Positions 1 to 7,882 of a DNA stretch of 64,000 nucleotides are shown here, piece by piece. The notes beneath the pieces are model-generated. The model saw only the letters and a program-made list of their open reading frames with translations, ran no database searches and had not been told where the DNA came from. Position numbers and translations under genes: made by a program. Within the stretch, counting starts at the first letter, position 1. Each line of letters begins with the position of its first letter. Origin of the DNA: Myxococcales bacterium 68-20 (lineage in GTDB: Bacteria; Myxococcota_A; Polyangia; Polyangiales; Polyangiaceae); contig MKVQ01000043.1 in the NCBI GenBank assembly GCA_001899635.1, positions 555,962 to 619,961 on the forward strand, written 5' to 3'.

Positions 1-275
1 TCGAGCTCGTCGGCCTTGTAGCCGGGATTGAGCGGAGCGCTCGTGGCCGCCGACGCCACCGCGACGAAGCTCGTCGCCATCTCGGGACCGTTCGGGAGGA
101 CGATCGCCACGCGGTCGGCGCGTCCGACCCCCGCTGCGCGAAGGGACGCCCGCGTCCGCTCGACGAGGGCTCGGAGATCGCCGTAGGTCGCAGGCCGACG
201 GCCGAGCGCAGCGATCGCGGTCGCCTCCGCGGGCTTTCCGAGGAGAAGCGAACCGAGACCTTCCGTGATGCTCAT
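1..275 (-). CDS. Acyl-CoA synthetase/AMP-ligase, N-terminal part (runs off the window)
   Basis: Translating the minus strand from the ATG at 275 gives about 91 residues that stay open to the window edge. The protein starts [18 protein letters not shown]. It continues with a stretch typical of the N-terminal lobe of AMP-binding adenylating enzymes: [19 protein letters not shown], then [20 protein letters not shown], then [14 protein letters not shown]. The [10 protein letters not shown] segment and the APLNP segment are characteristic of long-chain or medium-chain acyl-CoA ligases. The ATP-binding signature and catalytic Lys lie outside the window, so the substrate cannot be judged. The family assignment is from motif recognition only. 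Confidence 0.75.
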   Translation of the reverse strand, partial: MSITEGLGSLLLGKPAEATAIAALGRRPATYGDLRALVERTRASLRAAGVGRADRVAIVLPNGPEMATSFVAVASAATSAPLNPGYKADEL

Positions 276-395
276 GCCGCCTACTCTACGCCGTCGGGCA
301 CGGCGCCACCGCCCTCGCCTGCAGCGCCGCGCGATCGAAGGCCGCACGCCCGGCGCGAGCGCTCGGGCTTGATCCGCGGCGGCGACCTCACCCGC

Positions 396-521
396 TCACG
401 AGGACGCGCGCAACCAGCGCTGGACGTTCGGGTAGGACGCGAGCGGGAGCTGCGCTGGGACGGCGACCATGAGCGGGCAGCGCTCTCCTTTCCCGAGGTC
501 GACGTGTTCAGCCTCGCCGAG
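396..521 (-). pseudogene. Possible glutathione S-transferase C-terminal remnant
   Basis: Between two stop codons on the minus strand lies a short open stretch of about 41 codons. It ends LPLASYPNVQRWLRASS-stop at 396-398. The sequence YPNVQRWL close to the C-terminus is the usual ending of bacterial glutathione S-transferases. No start codon, thioredoxin-fold domain or longer reading frame could be joined to it. It overlaps the end of the frame-disrupted lipoprotein upstream. It is either a decayed GST tail or a chance match, and the first reading is only tentative. Confidence 0.25.
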
Positions 522-530
522 ACGACGTCT

Positions 531-1163
531 TCACCCCGACCCGTCGAGCCCTGGTGAAGGCGACGAGGGTGACGAAGGCGCCGGCGTCCGCGCTCCACGC
601 GACGAGCGAGTCACCATCGAGCCCGATCGTTCGCGGCCGAGCGTCGCCCGTTCGGAAGTGCCAGCTCCGCGGCCTGCACGTCTCCTGGAGTCGGCGTCGC
701 GCGGGCTCGCACAGCCGCTGAGCGGGCGCACCGTTCCGTCGCCCGTCGTCGAGAACGCGTCGAGAGATTCCGTCGCGCCCTTCGCGATGAACAGGATCCA
801 TCGCCCATCCGAGGACACGGTCGCCCCCGAGATGGCGCTTTGCTCCGCGAGGACGTCGAACGTCGTTCCCCCCGGCTCGGCGATCTCGCGGCACGGGCGG
901 CTCGTCTCGCGCCTCGGGGCGCGCTCGACGTCGACGCCCGTGACGCGGCGCGTCTCCCGCTGCCACGGGATGAGAGCAATGTGCTCCCCGCTCGGAGACC
1001 AGTAGAAGGCACCGGGCTCACCGAGCACGCTCATCGCGAGAGAGCCGTCCTCGGGCGCAGGGGGGCGTTCGACCCCGCCCCCACATGCCATCCCCACGAC
1101 GAGCAGCGCCACGCTGGTGCCGAAGCGCCAGTCACACGGCAAGGCACCACGCGGGGTCCGCAT
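531..1163 (-). CDS. Lipoprotein with TolB/PD40-like repeats, frame disrupted near its C-terminus
   Basis: The N-terminus has a signal sequence and lipobox (LLVVGMACGGG), so the product is probably membrane-anchored outside the cytoplasm. It is followed by beta-propeller-like strands such as GEPGAFYWSPSGEHIALIPW and SAISGATVSSDGRWILFIAKG, which resemble WD40-like/TolB blades. After about residue 150 the frame becomes Arg/Ser-rich and unlike protein. In the neighbouring minus frame, ending at 508, a sensible continuation appears (SWHFRTGDARPRTIGLDGD, then SLVAWSADAGAFVTLVAFTR). A one-base frameshift around 670-690 is therefore likely, from mutation or sequencing error. The intact protein would be a secreted propeller of about 215 residues. 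No partner is recognisable. Confidence 0.55.
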   Translation of the reverse strand: MRTPRGALPCDWRFGTSVALLVVGMACGGGVERPPAPEDGSLAMSVLGEPGAFYWSPSGEHIALIPWQRETRRVTGVDVERAPRRETSRPCREIAEPGGTTFDVLAEQSAISGATVSSDGRWILFIAKGATESLDAFSTTGDGTVRPLSGCASPRDADSRRRAGRGAGTSERATLGRERSGSMVTRSSRGARTPAPSSPSSPSPGLDGSG

Positions 1164-1273
1164 GAGCTACCTGTCGTCGGTCCTGCTATTTCGGGTCACG
1201 ACCAGTGTCGATTTTCGGCTCGGCGGGCGAAAGTTGCTCTGCAGCCGTCCCCGCCGCCCCTCCGGCTCGCTCG

Positions 1274-2092
1274 CTAGGCCGCGAAGGTGCGACGTGCGAG
1301 CACGGTTTCGAGCTTGCCGACGATCGGATCGAGGGTGTTCGGCAGGAGCGGGCGCCCGCGGGCGGCCGCGGTGAGCACGAAGCGCGCGTTATCGACTGAA
1401 AAGATCCGGAACACCACCATGCGATTGCTCTCGTCGTGCATCACGACACCGAGCGGCCTCGGCTCGCTGCTCGTCTCGGCCCGATCGGCGAGCATCAGGA
1501 CCAACGAGGCAGCGCCGACGAGGCGGTCCAGCACCTGCGCGCTCGCGCCGGCGTTCGCGCTGGCCGCGACGGGCAACCCGGCGTCGTCGCTGAGGACTAC
1601 GGCGGAGAAGCCGCCGGCATCGGAGATTGCGTCGAGCAGCTTCGGCAGGTCGCGGAGACCGACCTTCGCCTGGAGGCTCGAGAGGTCCTGGGCGAGCTTC
1701 TCGCGTTCGAGCACCGGCGCGAGCATCGCGCGCAGCGTGGCCACGCTCTCGCCTGCTGCATGCGGCGCGCGCTTCTCCACCGCCGCGAGGTCGGCGCGTG
1801 CCCTGCCGAGCTCACCTTCGACCGCGGCCAGCGTTCCGTGCACCCTGCCCAGCTCTCCTTCGAGGGCGGTGACATGGGCCGTACGTTCACCGAGTCGCGT
1901 TTCGAGAGACGCCGCCTGGCCCCGCGTCTCGCCGATCGCGCCTTCGAGCCCCGCAGCGCGGGCGGCGGTGACATCGAGCATGCGCGTCAGATCGGCTCGG
2001 ACTTGGCGCCCGCGTCGGGCGGCAGAGAGCCATCCGGAAGCAAAGAGCAGAGCGGCGGCGACGACGGCGATGGCGACGACAGCGGCGATCAT
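1274..2092 (-). CDS. Membrane-anchored coiled-coil protein with C-terminal roadblock/LC7-like domain
   Basis: The ATG at 2092 is chosen because it gives an N-terminal membrane segment (MIAAVVAIAVVAAALLFASG) and overlaps the stop of the upstream gene as ATGA. The 272-residue product then has a long Ala/Glu/Arg-rich coiled coil (about residues 30-130), with repeats of the type LEGELGRVHGTLAAVEGELGRA. A C-terminal alpha/beta domain begins at LPKLLDAISDAGGFSAVVLSDDAGLPVA. It resembles roadblock/LC7 proteins, which bind Ras-like GTPases such as MglA. It is last in a five-gene operon. A plausible role is tethering a GTPase-regulatory roadblock domain to the inner membrane, which is inferred from domain content. 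Confidence 0.7.
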   Translation of the reverse strand: MIAAVVAIAVVAAALLFASGWLSAARRGRQVRADLTRMLDVTAARAAGLEGAIGETRGQAASLETRLGERTAHVTALEGELGRVHGTLAAVEGELGRARADLAAVEKRAPHAAGESVATLRAMLAPVLEREKLAQDLSSLQAKVGLRDLPKLLDAISDAGGFSAVVLSDDAGLPVAASANAGASAQVLDRLVGAASLVLMLADRAETSSEPRPLGVVMHDESNRMVVFRIFSVDNARFVLTAAARGRPLLPNTLDPIVGKLETVLARRTFAA

Positions 2093-2748
2093 GGGTTGTT
2101 CCGTTCGGAGTTGAGGAGGTCCATCGGGCATCCTTCGTTCGCGCGGATCGAGATGACCACGCGTCGCTGCCGGCCATCGGTCTCGGACGCGCCGGCGACC
2201 GGCTGGTACGCGCCGAAGCCACGCACGACGATGCGCGTCCGGGTCACGCCCGCCTTCACGAGCTCGGATGCCACGGTGGACGCCCGTGCGTGGCTCATCC
2301 AAAGATTGATGTCTTGTCGGCCGCGCGCGTCGGCGTGGCCTTCGACGACGAGGTCGGCGGAGGGATGGGCCAGCAGCCATTCTGCCAGCGTCGCGACCAC
2401 GGTGCCGGCGTGCGCGTCGAGCGCCGTCGACGACGGAGCAAACGCGAGCTCGATCGGGGCGCAGCTCGTTGCCGCTTCGGTCGCGGACGGGACGACGCGC
2501 GCCGCGGGTTCGCTCGCCTCGGTCGCCGCGCTCGCCTCGGTCGCCGAGCTCGCCGCAACGGCGACCGCTCGAACCTCGTCGAGCTCCATGCTCGCAGGCG
2601 CCCCGACCGCGTCGTCGTGCGGTGGAGTCGATCGAAGCGCGAGCACCACCAGCGTCGCAGACGCCGCCGTCGCGAGGAGACCAGCAACGCCGAGCGCGGG
2701 CGCCACGACGAACGGTGCGTCCTCGAACGGAACGACCGGGGCCGTCAC
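2089..2748 (-). CDS. OmpA-family (peptidoglycan-binding) membrane protein
   Basis: This 219-residue protein has one N-terminal hydrophobic segment (about residues 15-38, VAPALGVAGLLATAASATLVVLAL), an Ala-rich linker, and a C-terminal OmpA-like domain. The domain includes IELAFAPSSTALDAHAGTVV, LVVEGHADARGRQDINLWM, SHARASTVASELVKAGV and a DGRQRRVVISI ending. The GHAD and R-x-V-x-I motifs are those of the peptidoglycan-binding OmpA fold. There is no cleavage site, so the anchor is probably in the inner membrane, as in MotB-type proteins. It overlaps the genes on both sides by 4 bp (ATGA), indicating translational coupling. It may fix the operon's signalling complex to the cell wall. Confidence 0.8.
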   Translation of the reverse strand: MTAPVVPFEDAPFVVAPALGVAGLLATAASATLVVLALRSTPPHDDAVGAPASMELDEVRAVAVAASSATEASAATEASEPAARVVPSATEAATSCAPIELAFAPSSTALDAHAGTVVATLAEWLLAHPSADLVVEGHADARGRQDINLWMSHARASTVASELVKAGVTRTRIVVRGFGAYQPVAGASETDGRQRRVVISIRANEGCPMDLLNSERNNP

Positions 2749-3440
2749 GGCTTGTACCCCATCTGCTCGAGCCTCAAGAGGTTCGCGCGCACGAGCGAGT
2801 CACCGGGACGCGCGGCGTCGGCAGCGCAGAACGCTCGATAGGCATCCGCGAAGTGCCTCCGGAGGAGGTGCTCGACCCCTTCATCGTAGAGCTCGGCGAA
2901 GCCGCGCGGCGGCGGAAGGGGCTCACGCGTGATGGAGGTCACGTTGTTCGGGGGTGGCACCGACGCCACTTTCTGGACCGTCGACATTGCCGGAGGCCGC
3001 ATCGACGGGAGCGAGTCCCAGCTTTGGTCGACCTCGGCTGCCATGGCCGGCGGCCGCGACGAGAGGAGTCGCCGCGGGGCTCTCATCTCGTCGTGGATGC
3101 GTGCGGCGTCGAGCAAAGCGCTCTCGCACGAGATCTCGAGCGAGCGCGGCTCGCGAATCTCGTGCTCGTCGAACGGCAGGCAGCGAACCACGGCGTCGCT
3201 CAGGAACACGAGGCGCCGGAACGCGGCGATCCCCACGCCGCGCTCGTCTCGCGCCGACCACAACGAGCCGGCATCGATGTAGATCGTCCCGCGTCCCGCG
3301 ACGAGGCCCTGGACCTCCAGGATCACGGAGCGCCTCGACATGCCGGCGAGCTGGACGTAGTCCGCCACCCCGAAAGGCGACGATTCGACATCCTCGTCAT
3401 CGACGCGAATCTCCTTCATCGGCGTGCTGTGTGCTCGCAT
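2745..3440 (-). CDS. DUF4388 domain protein
   Basis: The N-terminal 100 residues match the DUF4388 pattern: a domain beginning VADYVQLAGMSRRSVILEV, followed by a strand with GTIYIDAGSLWSARDERGVG. DUF4388 is common in myxobacterial and other deltaproteobacterial signalling proteins. A Pro/Ser-rich linker (about 130-180) leads to a helical C-terminal section (FAELYDEGVEHLLRRHFADAYRAFCAADAARPGDSLVRANL) that resembles a tetratricopeptide-like hairpin. The start may be the ATG at 3440 or the one seven codons later at 3419. It overlaps the OmpA-like gene by 4 bp and follows the protoglobin gene by 30 bp. The molecular function of DUF4388 is not established. Confidence 0.65.
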   Translation of the reverse strand: MRAHSTPMKEIRVDDEDVESSPFGVADYVQLAGMSRRSVILEVQGLVAGRGTIYIDAGSLWSARDERGVGIAAFRRLVFLSDAVVRCLPFDEHEIREPRSLEISCESALLDAARIHDEMRAPRRLLSSRPPAMAAEVDQSWDSLPSMRPPAMSTVQKVASVPPPNNVTSITREPLPPPRGFAELYDEGVEHLLRRHFADAYRAFCAADAARPGDSLVRANLLRLEQMGYKP

Positions 3441-3470
3441 GGTGCGCCCCTGCCGACGGCTAGCCGCCGC

Positions 3471-4019
3471 CTACTTCTTCGGAATGCGGATGATGTTCTC
3501 GATGAGCCCCCGTTTCATTCCCGTGAACGTCGCGAGACGATCGAGCCTGTCCTCGGCATACGAGAGGTTGATGATGAGCATGTCGAGGTCGCACGCCTTG
3601 AGGAAGCTCGCCGCGTGACGCGCCGCGCTCTCCGCGTCCGCGATCTCCGCTCCGATCGCCTCCACGCCGGAGGTCCGGATGAAGCTCATGACTCCTTCGA
3701 CCCAGTGAGGCTCCAGGCCGACGCGCACGTGCGCCAGGCCGATGCGCCAGCGCGATGCGAGATAATCCGCGTCGTAGCTGCCGGCCACGAGCGAGCGGAG
3801 CCACGCGACGTGCGTCTCGCGAAGCCGGTCGACCCTGCCCTCGATCAGCTTCGCGGTCTCCGGCACCTCGGCGAGCCGCTCGTAGAAGCGAAGCGTGATC
3901 TCCGGGCCCTGCTTGTCGATCAGCGGCTTCAGAGCGACGAGGTTCTGGACGTCGGTAGCCGTCAGCCCCACGAAGTCCTTCAGGCGCTCGAAGAGCACCG
4001 CAGGCAGCTCGGTCGTCAT
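3471..4019 (-). CDS. Single-domain protoglobin (globin-coupled-sensor-type haem protein)
   Basis: The 182-residue product is a protoglobin/globin-sensor domain with no attached output domain. The N-terminal helix FERLKDFVGLTATDVQNL and the KQGPEITLRFYERLAEVPE region fit the family. The F-helix segment RIGLAHVRVGLEPHW places His97 as the likely proximal haem ligand. Such domains bind O2, CO or NO and usually act as sensors. The gene shares one base with the upstream roadblock gene (TGATG) and sits 30 bp before the DUF4388 gene. A gas or redox signal may therefore feed a roadblock/GTPase complex. The operon-level role is inference. Confidence 0.85.
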   Translation of the reverse strand: MTTELPAVLFERLKDFVGLTATDVQNLVALKPLIDKQGPEITLRFYERLAEVPETAKLIEGRVDRLRETHVAWLRSLVAGSYDADYLASRWRIGLAHVRVGLEPHWVEGVMSFIRTSGVEAIGAEIADAESAARHAASFLKACDLDMLIINLSYAEDRLDRLATFTGMKRGLIENIIRIPKK

Positions 4020-4384
4020 CAGAGCACCTTGCGGATGTCGTCGGCCGCGCGGCGCATGTCGAGGAAGAGGAGACCGAGCTTCGCCTGCTTGCTGGCGAGC
4101 GCGAGCAGGAGCGTGCCGGAGCCGGACGAGAGCATCACCGCGTAGCCGTTCTCGCCGCGCACGAGCACTTCCTGCACCGTTCCGCGTTCGAGCTCGCTCG
4201 CGGCGCGCGCGCCGAGGCTGGAGAGCGTCGCGCTCATCCCGGCGACGCGCGTGTCGTCGACATGCTGCGGAAGCGCGCTCGCGATCATCAAGCCGTCTTC
4301 GGAGATGAGCGCGCTGGCTTCGACGTCAGGAGAACCGGTCTGCAGGCCGCGCAAGATCCGGTTGAGGTTGTCGACGCGGGACAT
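4019..4384 (-). CDS. Roadblock/LC7 domain protein (MglB-like)
   Basis: The start at 4384 is supported by an AAGGAG ribosome site about seven bases upstream. A longer frame from 4441 lacks one. The 121-residue product begins MSRVDNLNRILRGLQTGSPD and contains the typical roadblock core ASALISEDGLMIASALPQ, then VLVRGENGYAVMLSSGSGTLLLALASKQAKLG. Bacterial roadblock proteins form dimers that act as GAPs or scaffolds for small Ras-like GTPases; MglB is the best known. It is first in the operon ending at 1274. No GTPase is encoded in this operon, and the nearest are the two MglA-like genes 6 kb and 18.6 kb away. Interaction with those is conjecture. Confidence 0.85.
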   Translation of the reverse strand: MSRVDNLNRILRGLQTGSPDVEASALISEDGLMIASALPQHVDDTRVAGMSATLSSLGARAASELERGTVQEVLVRGENGYAVMLSSGSGTLLLALASKQAKLGLLFLDMRRAADDIRKVL

Positions 4385-4635
4385 TCGAGCTCCTTGAGGT
4401 CCCCCCCCAATCGTTGTGGTGTCGGGGACGCCCCATTGCACTCCATGTGCCGACCGCGTGGAGGAGCGCCGCGCGAGCAGCCATCACGCATTTTTCCAGC
4501 GTGTCGCCGTGAGCCACCGCATCCGGGAACGGTGTGTGCTGCCGCCTCGCGGCCCCGTCCGTTCGCGCAGGAGCTGCGCCGCTGCGCATGCCATGCAGCC
4601 CGTACGGGAGCCGCTCTTGGCGAACGCGCGCTACC

Positions 4636-6099
4636 TCAGAGCGACTCGACGAACGCGCGAAGCCGCATCTGATCGGTCGCCGAGAGCTTCTCGTAGGCGA
4701 GCCTCGACTTGGCCGCTTCACCGTCGTGCCAAAGGATCGCCTCGTCGATGCTCCGCGCGCGGCCGTCGTGCAGAAGGAAGCGCGTGCCGTTGACCACGGG
4801 AACGAGGCCGAGCCCCCAGAGCGGAGGCGTTCGCCACTCCCGCTCTCCTGCGTCCCCTTCCTTCCGATGGTCGGCGAGACGGTCACCGAGATCGTGGAGC
4901 AGCAGATCCGTGTAGGGCCAGATGAGCTGGTTCGCGAGCTCGGGCTCCGCTGCGTCTGCACGCGTTCGGAAGGAAGGACGGTGACAAGACGCGCACCCGA
5001 CGCTCGTGAAGAGAGCCTTGCCTTGCAGGACCTCCGTCGTGTCGCCGCCTCGTCGCGTGGGGACCCCGAGGAGCCGCATGTAGGCCACCGTCACCGTGAG
5101 ACGTGACGCGTTGAGCTCGGGGCTGCCGCCGTTCGGCGCCGCGCGGCACGCGCTCTGTGCGCCTGGACAGTTCGTCTCGGGGAAGCGCGACGACGTGATG
5201 CCGATGTCCTCGGAGAAAGCACCCGCTGTCTGGGACTCGACGGACGGATGCATCGCCTTCCACCCGAAGCGACCGACACGAGCGGAGCCACCTTCCTGGA
5301 CCCAGTGCACGCGACCGGAGATGCCGTCGCCGTTCTCGTCGTTCGGATCTGCGCCCGCGACCACGTCGGCGTCCGAGATCGCCTCGAGGAGCCCCTGGCC
5401 GACGATCTGCGGCGCGATCCGCGGCGAGATCCGCAGGTCCGCACCGAAGGGACCGAAGGAGGGATTCGCGATCTCGTATGTCGCCCCGAGGAGAGAGACC
5501 GTCGTCCCATCCGCCCGCGCATGGTCGACCGGCACGTCGGTGCGCACCGGGGTCCCCTCGCCGGGCACACCGCCGATGCCAAAAGGTTGGAGCTGGCTCC
5601 CGTAGTTTGGATCGGGAACGTTGTTCGGACCGAGCCCGATCCGGAGGAGCACCGTGCCGAGGCTGCCGCGTCCGTTACGGGCGTGACACCCGAGGCAGGT
5701 GTCGGCGTGGAACGTCGGGCCGAGCCCGTCGGCCTCGGGTCTCCCTGGAGCCACGACCCACGGGAGCTGGAAGAACTGGAGGCCGGCTTCGAACTCGCCC
5801 CGACGAGCGAGCGAGAGGTTTGCGGCCTGGATCGTGAACGCGCCGACGCCGACGTTGTCCGTCGTCGTCTCCCCACCGGGCGCGAGCTCGCCATCTTCGA
5901 GCACCGCGATGCCGGAGTCGGGAGCGGTGTCCGCATCGCCTCGTCCACCGTCGGCGATCGGCGCCGCCGCATCGGACACGGACACATCCGCCAGCGCCCC
6001 GGCGTCATGAGGCGACGGAGCGGTCAGGACTGCATCGTCCCCACAGGCCGCGAAGAGGAGTGCTGAGGACAATCCCCCGACGAGGATGCGCGTTCTCAT
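4636..6099 (-). CDS. Di-haem DUF1111 lipoprotein (thiol oxidoreductase-like cytochrome)
   Basis: The 487-residue protein starts with a lipoprotein signal (SSALLFAACGDD, lipid-modified Cys19) and a long Asp/Ala-rich linker. Two c-type haem sites are visible: CLGCH at residues 135-139 and CASCH at 369-373. The surrounding sequence (FFQLPWVVAPGRPEADGLGP, GDGISGRVHWV, RFGWKAMHPSVESQTA, near-terminal TDLLLHDLGDRLAD) matches DUF1111 'di-haem oxidoreductase' proteins, which are distant relatives of MauG/cytochrome c peroxidases. It probably resides on the outer membrane facing the periplasm. It ends 252 bp upstream of the roadblock operon and begins 25 bp after the RCC1 lipoprotein, so it may be cotranscribed with that gene. 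The substrate is unknown. Confidence 0.85.
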   Translation of the reverse strand: MRTRILVGGLSSALLFAACGDDAVLTAPSPHDAGALADVSVSDAAAPIADGGRGDADTAPDSGIAVLEDGELAPGGETTTDNVGVGAFTIQAANLSLARRGEFEAGLQFFQLPWVVAPGRPEADGLGPTFHADTCLGCHARNGRGSLGTVLLRIGLGPNNVPDPNYGSQLQPFGIGGVPGEGTPVRTDVPVDHARADGTTVSLLGATYEIANPSFGPFGADLRISPRIAPQIVGQGLLEAISDADVVAGADPNDENGDGISGRVHWVQEGGSARVGRFGWKAMHPSVESQTAGAFSEDIGITSSRFPETNCPGAQSACRAAPNGGSPELNASRLTVTVAYMRLLGVPTRRGGDTTEVLQGKALFTSVGCASCHRPSFRTRADAAEPELANQLIWPYTDLLLHDLGDRLADHRKEGDAGEREWRTPPLWGLGLVPVVNGTRFLLHDGRARSIDEAILWHDGEAAKSRLAYEKLSATDQMRLRAFVESL

Positions 6100-6123
6100 G
6101 ATGGTGCTACCGGGTCTCGACGA

Positions 6124-7788
6124 TCAGGGGAGCGGGTAGACGAGGCGGGGCGTCGTGTACGCCCACGCGTTCAAGACCGTCGTGCCGCCGCCGAGCGATC
6201 CCTGGAAGCTCCAGCCCCAGCCGAAGAGCTTCTGCTCGGTCGTCCGCGCGAATCCGGGCCCGCCGGCGCCGACCTCGAGCTCGAGGAGCACGAACGACGG
6301 CTTGTCGGCGGCGGGGACGAAGATCGGGGAGGCGACGAGGCGGTTGGCGAGATCGCGATCTCCCGTTGCGGTGAGCCCCTGCCCGAGCTGACCGAGGCCT
6401 CCCAGCCCCCACGCGTGGCCGTTGCCGTCGCGATCGAGCGCGAGGCTGACGAAGCCGTCGGCGGCGATGCTCTCGATGTTGGCGAGCGGCACGGCAGCCA
6501 CGCCATCGGCGGCGACCGAGACGAGGACCGTGGTCGGAGTGAGCACCGTCGTCGTCGTCCCGTTGCCGACCTGTCCGTTGTTGTTCTGGCCCCACGCGGC
6601 GACGGTGCCGTCCGGCTTGCGCACGAGGACCGTGAAGTTCGCGCTCGCGACCGAAGCGGCGGCGAGACCGGGGACCTCGGTCGGAACGGCGTGCACGTTG
6701 GTGTCGCTCGTGCCGTCGCCGAGCTGGCCGTACTGGTTGCTGCCCCAGACGAAGACCTTGCCGTCACCGGTGAGCGCGACCGAGTGCTGCGCGCCGGCGC
6801 CGAGCGCGATCACGTTGGTCAGCCCTTGCACCGGAGTGGGCGTGCTCGTGCTCGAGATCCCGGTGACGCCTAGCTGGCCGTTTGCATTGCTTCCGAACGC
6901 GACGACGGTGCCATCCGCGCGGAGGACGAGCGAGTGTTCGAAGCCGGCGGCGATCGCGACCGCATCGGAGATCCCGGGCACCGTCGCCGGCGTGCGTCCG
7001 CACGGTGCATTGGCTTTCGCACCGCAGTCGGCGGGCGTCGCGTAGCCGAGCTGACCGTTCGCGTTGCTGCCCCAGGTCCGGACGGTGCCGTCCGTCGCGA
7101 GCGCGATCATGAACGTCTGACGCGTCACGATCGAGACGAGGTCGGCGGCCGCCTGCTGGTACATCGGCGGGACCACGACCGTCTCGTCGGCGCTCCACGT
7201 GCCGGTGAGCGTGCCGTTACCGAGCTGACCGAGCTCGTTGCGCCCCCAGGTGAAGAGCTTGCCGTCCGCGAGCATCGCGGCCTGCGAGTTCCCGGCGGAG
7301 ATGCGGTGACCGAACCAAGCCGACCGCGTGCTCTTCGTCTGCTTCCCGCTGGCATCGACGGCGGTGACCTCGACGGTGTTCTTTCCCGGTGCCGGTACGA
7401 ACGTGAACGAGAAGCTGCCGTCCGCAGCGACGGGCACGGTGATCGGTGCGCCCGAGCCGACCACGTAGGAGAGCTTCGTCACGCCGACGTCGTCGGTCGC
7501 GATCCCGGTCACCTCGAAGCGACGCTCGGCGATCGCCACGTCCTCGCGTGGCGTCAGGATCGTCAGCGCCGGCGCCTCGAGATCCATGGCGCCCGCCTCG
7601 CCTCCGCCATCCGGATCGTTCGTCGCGCCTGCGTCGGCCGGCGGCGACTCGCTCGCGGCGTCGCCCTTCGTCGTCGGATCCGTCGGAGAGGTCGAGACGC
7701 CCTCGGCGTCATCGTTACCGCATGCGACGAGGCCACCCACACAAGCAAGAGAGCCGAGGAGCACACCGACGATCGACGCTGTTCGCAT
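6124..7788 (-). CDS. RCC1-repeat lipoprotein
   Basis: A lipobox (GGLVACGNDD) is followed by an acidic linker and an Ig-like strand-rich segment (about 70-170, LTILTPREDVAIAERRFEVTGIATDDVG). At least six RCC1-type repeats then follow, with recurring units of the form LFTWGRNELGQLGNG, VRTWGSNANGQLG, VFVWGSNQYGQLGDG, AAWGQNNNGQVGNG and AWGLGGLGQLGQG. The result should be a seven-bladed propeller exposed outside the cytoplasm. Such lipoproteins are frequent in Polyangia and their function is not known. A Fur-like palindrome lies 21 bp upstream of the start. The DUF1111 gene starts 25 bp downstream and may be in the same transcript. Confidence 0.85.
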   Translation of the reverse strand: MRTASIVGVLLGSLACVGGLVACGNDDAEGVSTSPTDPTTKGDAASESPPADAGATNDPDGGGEAGAMDLEAPALTILTPREDVAIAERRFEVTGIATDDVGVTKLSYVVGSGAPITVPVAADGSFSFTFVPAPGKNTVEVTAVDASGKQTKSTRSAWFGHRISAGNSQAAMLADGKLFTWGRNELGQLGNGTLTGTWSADETVVVPPMYQQAAADLVSIVTRQTFMIALATDGTVRTWGSNANGQLGYATPADCGAKANAPCGRTPATVPGISDAVAIAAGFEHSLVLRADGTVVAFGSNANGQLGVTGISSTSTPTPVQGLTNVIALGAGAQHSVALTGDGKVFVWGSNQYGQLGDGTSDTNVHAVPTEVPGLAAASVASANFTVLVRKPDGTVAAWGQNNNGQVGNGTTTTVLTPTTVLVSVAADGVAAVPLANIESIAADGFVSLALDRDGNGHAWGLGGLGQLGQGLTATGDRDLANRLVASPIFVPAADKPSFVLLELEVGAGGPGFARTTEQKLFGWGWSFQGSLGGGTTVLNAWAYTTPRLVYPLP

Positions 7789-7808
7789 GGGTCGCCCTTG
7801 TAGTGATG

Positions 7809-7825
7809 TTGAAAATCGTTTTCAA
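7809..7825. promoter_or_regulatory. Fur-like palindromic operator upstream of the RCC1 lipoprotein
   Basis: The sequence TTGAAAATCGTTTTCAA is a perfect inverted repeat: 7-bp arms TTGAAAA/TTTTCAA around TCG. It lies 21-37 bp upstream of the minus-strand start at 7788 and is strikingly AT-rich for this genome. The form resembles Fur-family boxes, such as TGAAAAn3TTTTCA-type sites. It is positioned to repress the RCC1 lipoprotein and perhaps the haem lipoprotein after it. Iron dependence is inference. Confidence 0.55.
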
Positions 7826-7882
7826 TACGGTCTGCGAATTTCTGCGCCGATTTGCGCCCATGCTCGCGCTTGATGCGCCTCG

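Noticed and set aside
281..598. 105-codon open frame on the minus strand
   Set aside because: Its product is Arg/Ser-rich low-complexity sequence typical of wrong-frame reading in GC-rich DNA. The only protein-like signal in this stretch is the short GST-like tail in another frame.
1287..4145. Long plus-strand open frames (275, 498 and 558 codons) across 1.3-4.1 kb
   Set aside because: They lie opposite the five coupled minus-strand genes, which have recognisable domains. The plus-strand products are Arg/Ala/Ser-rich with no motif.
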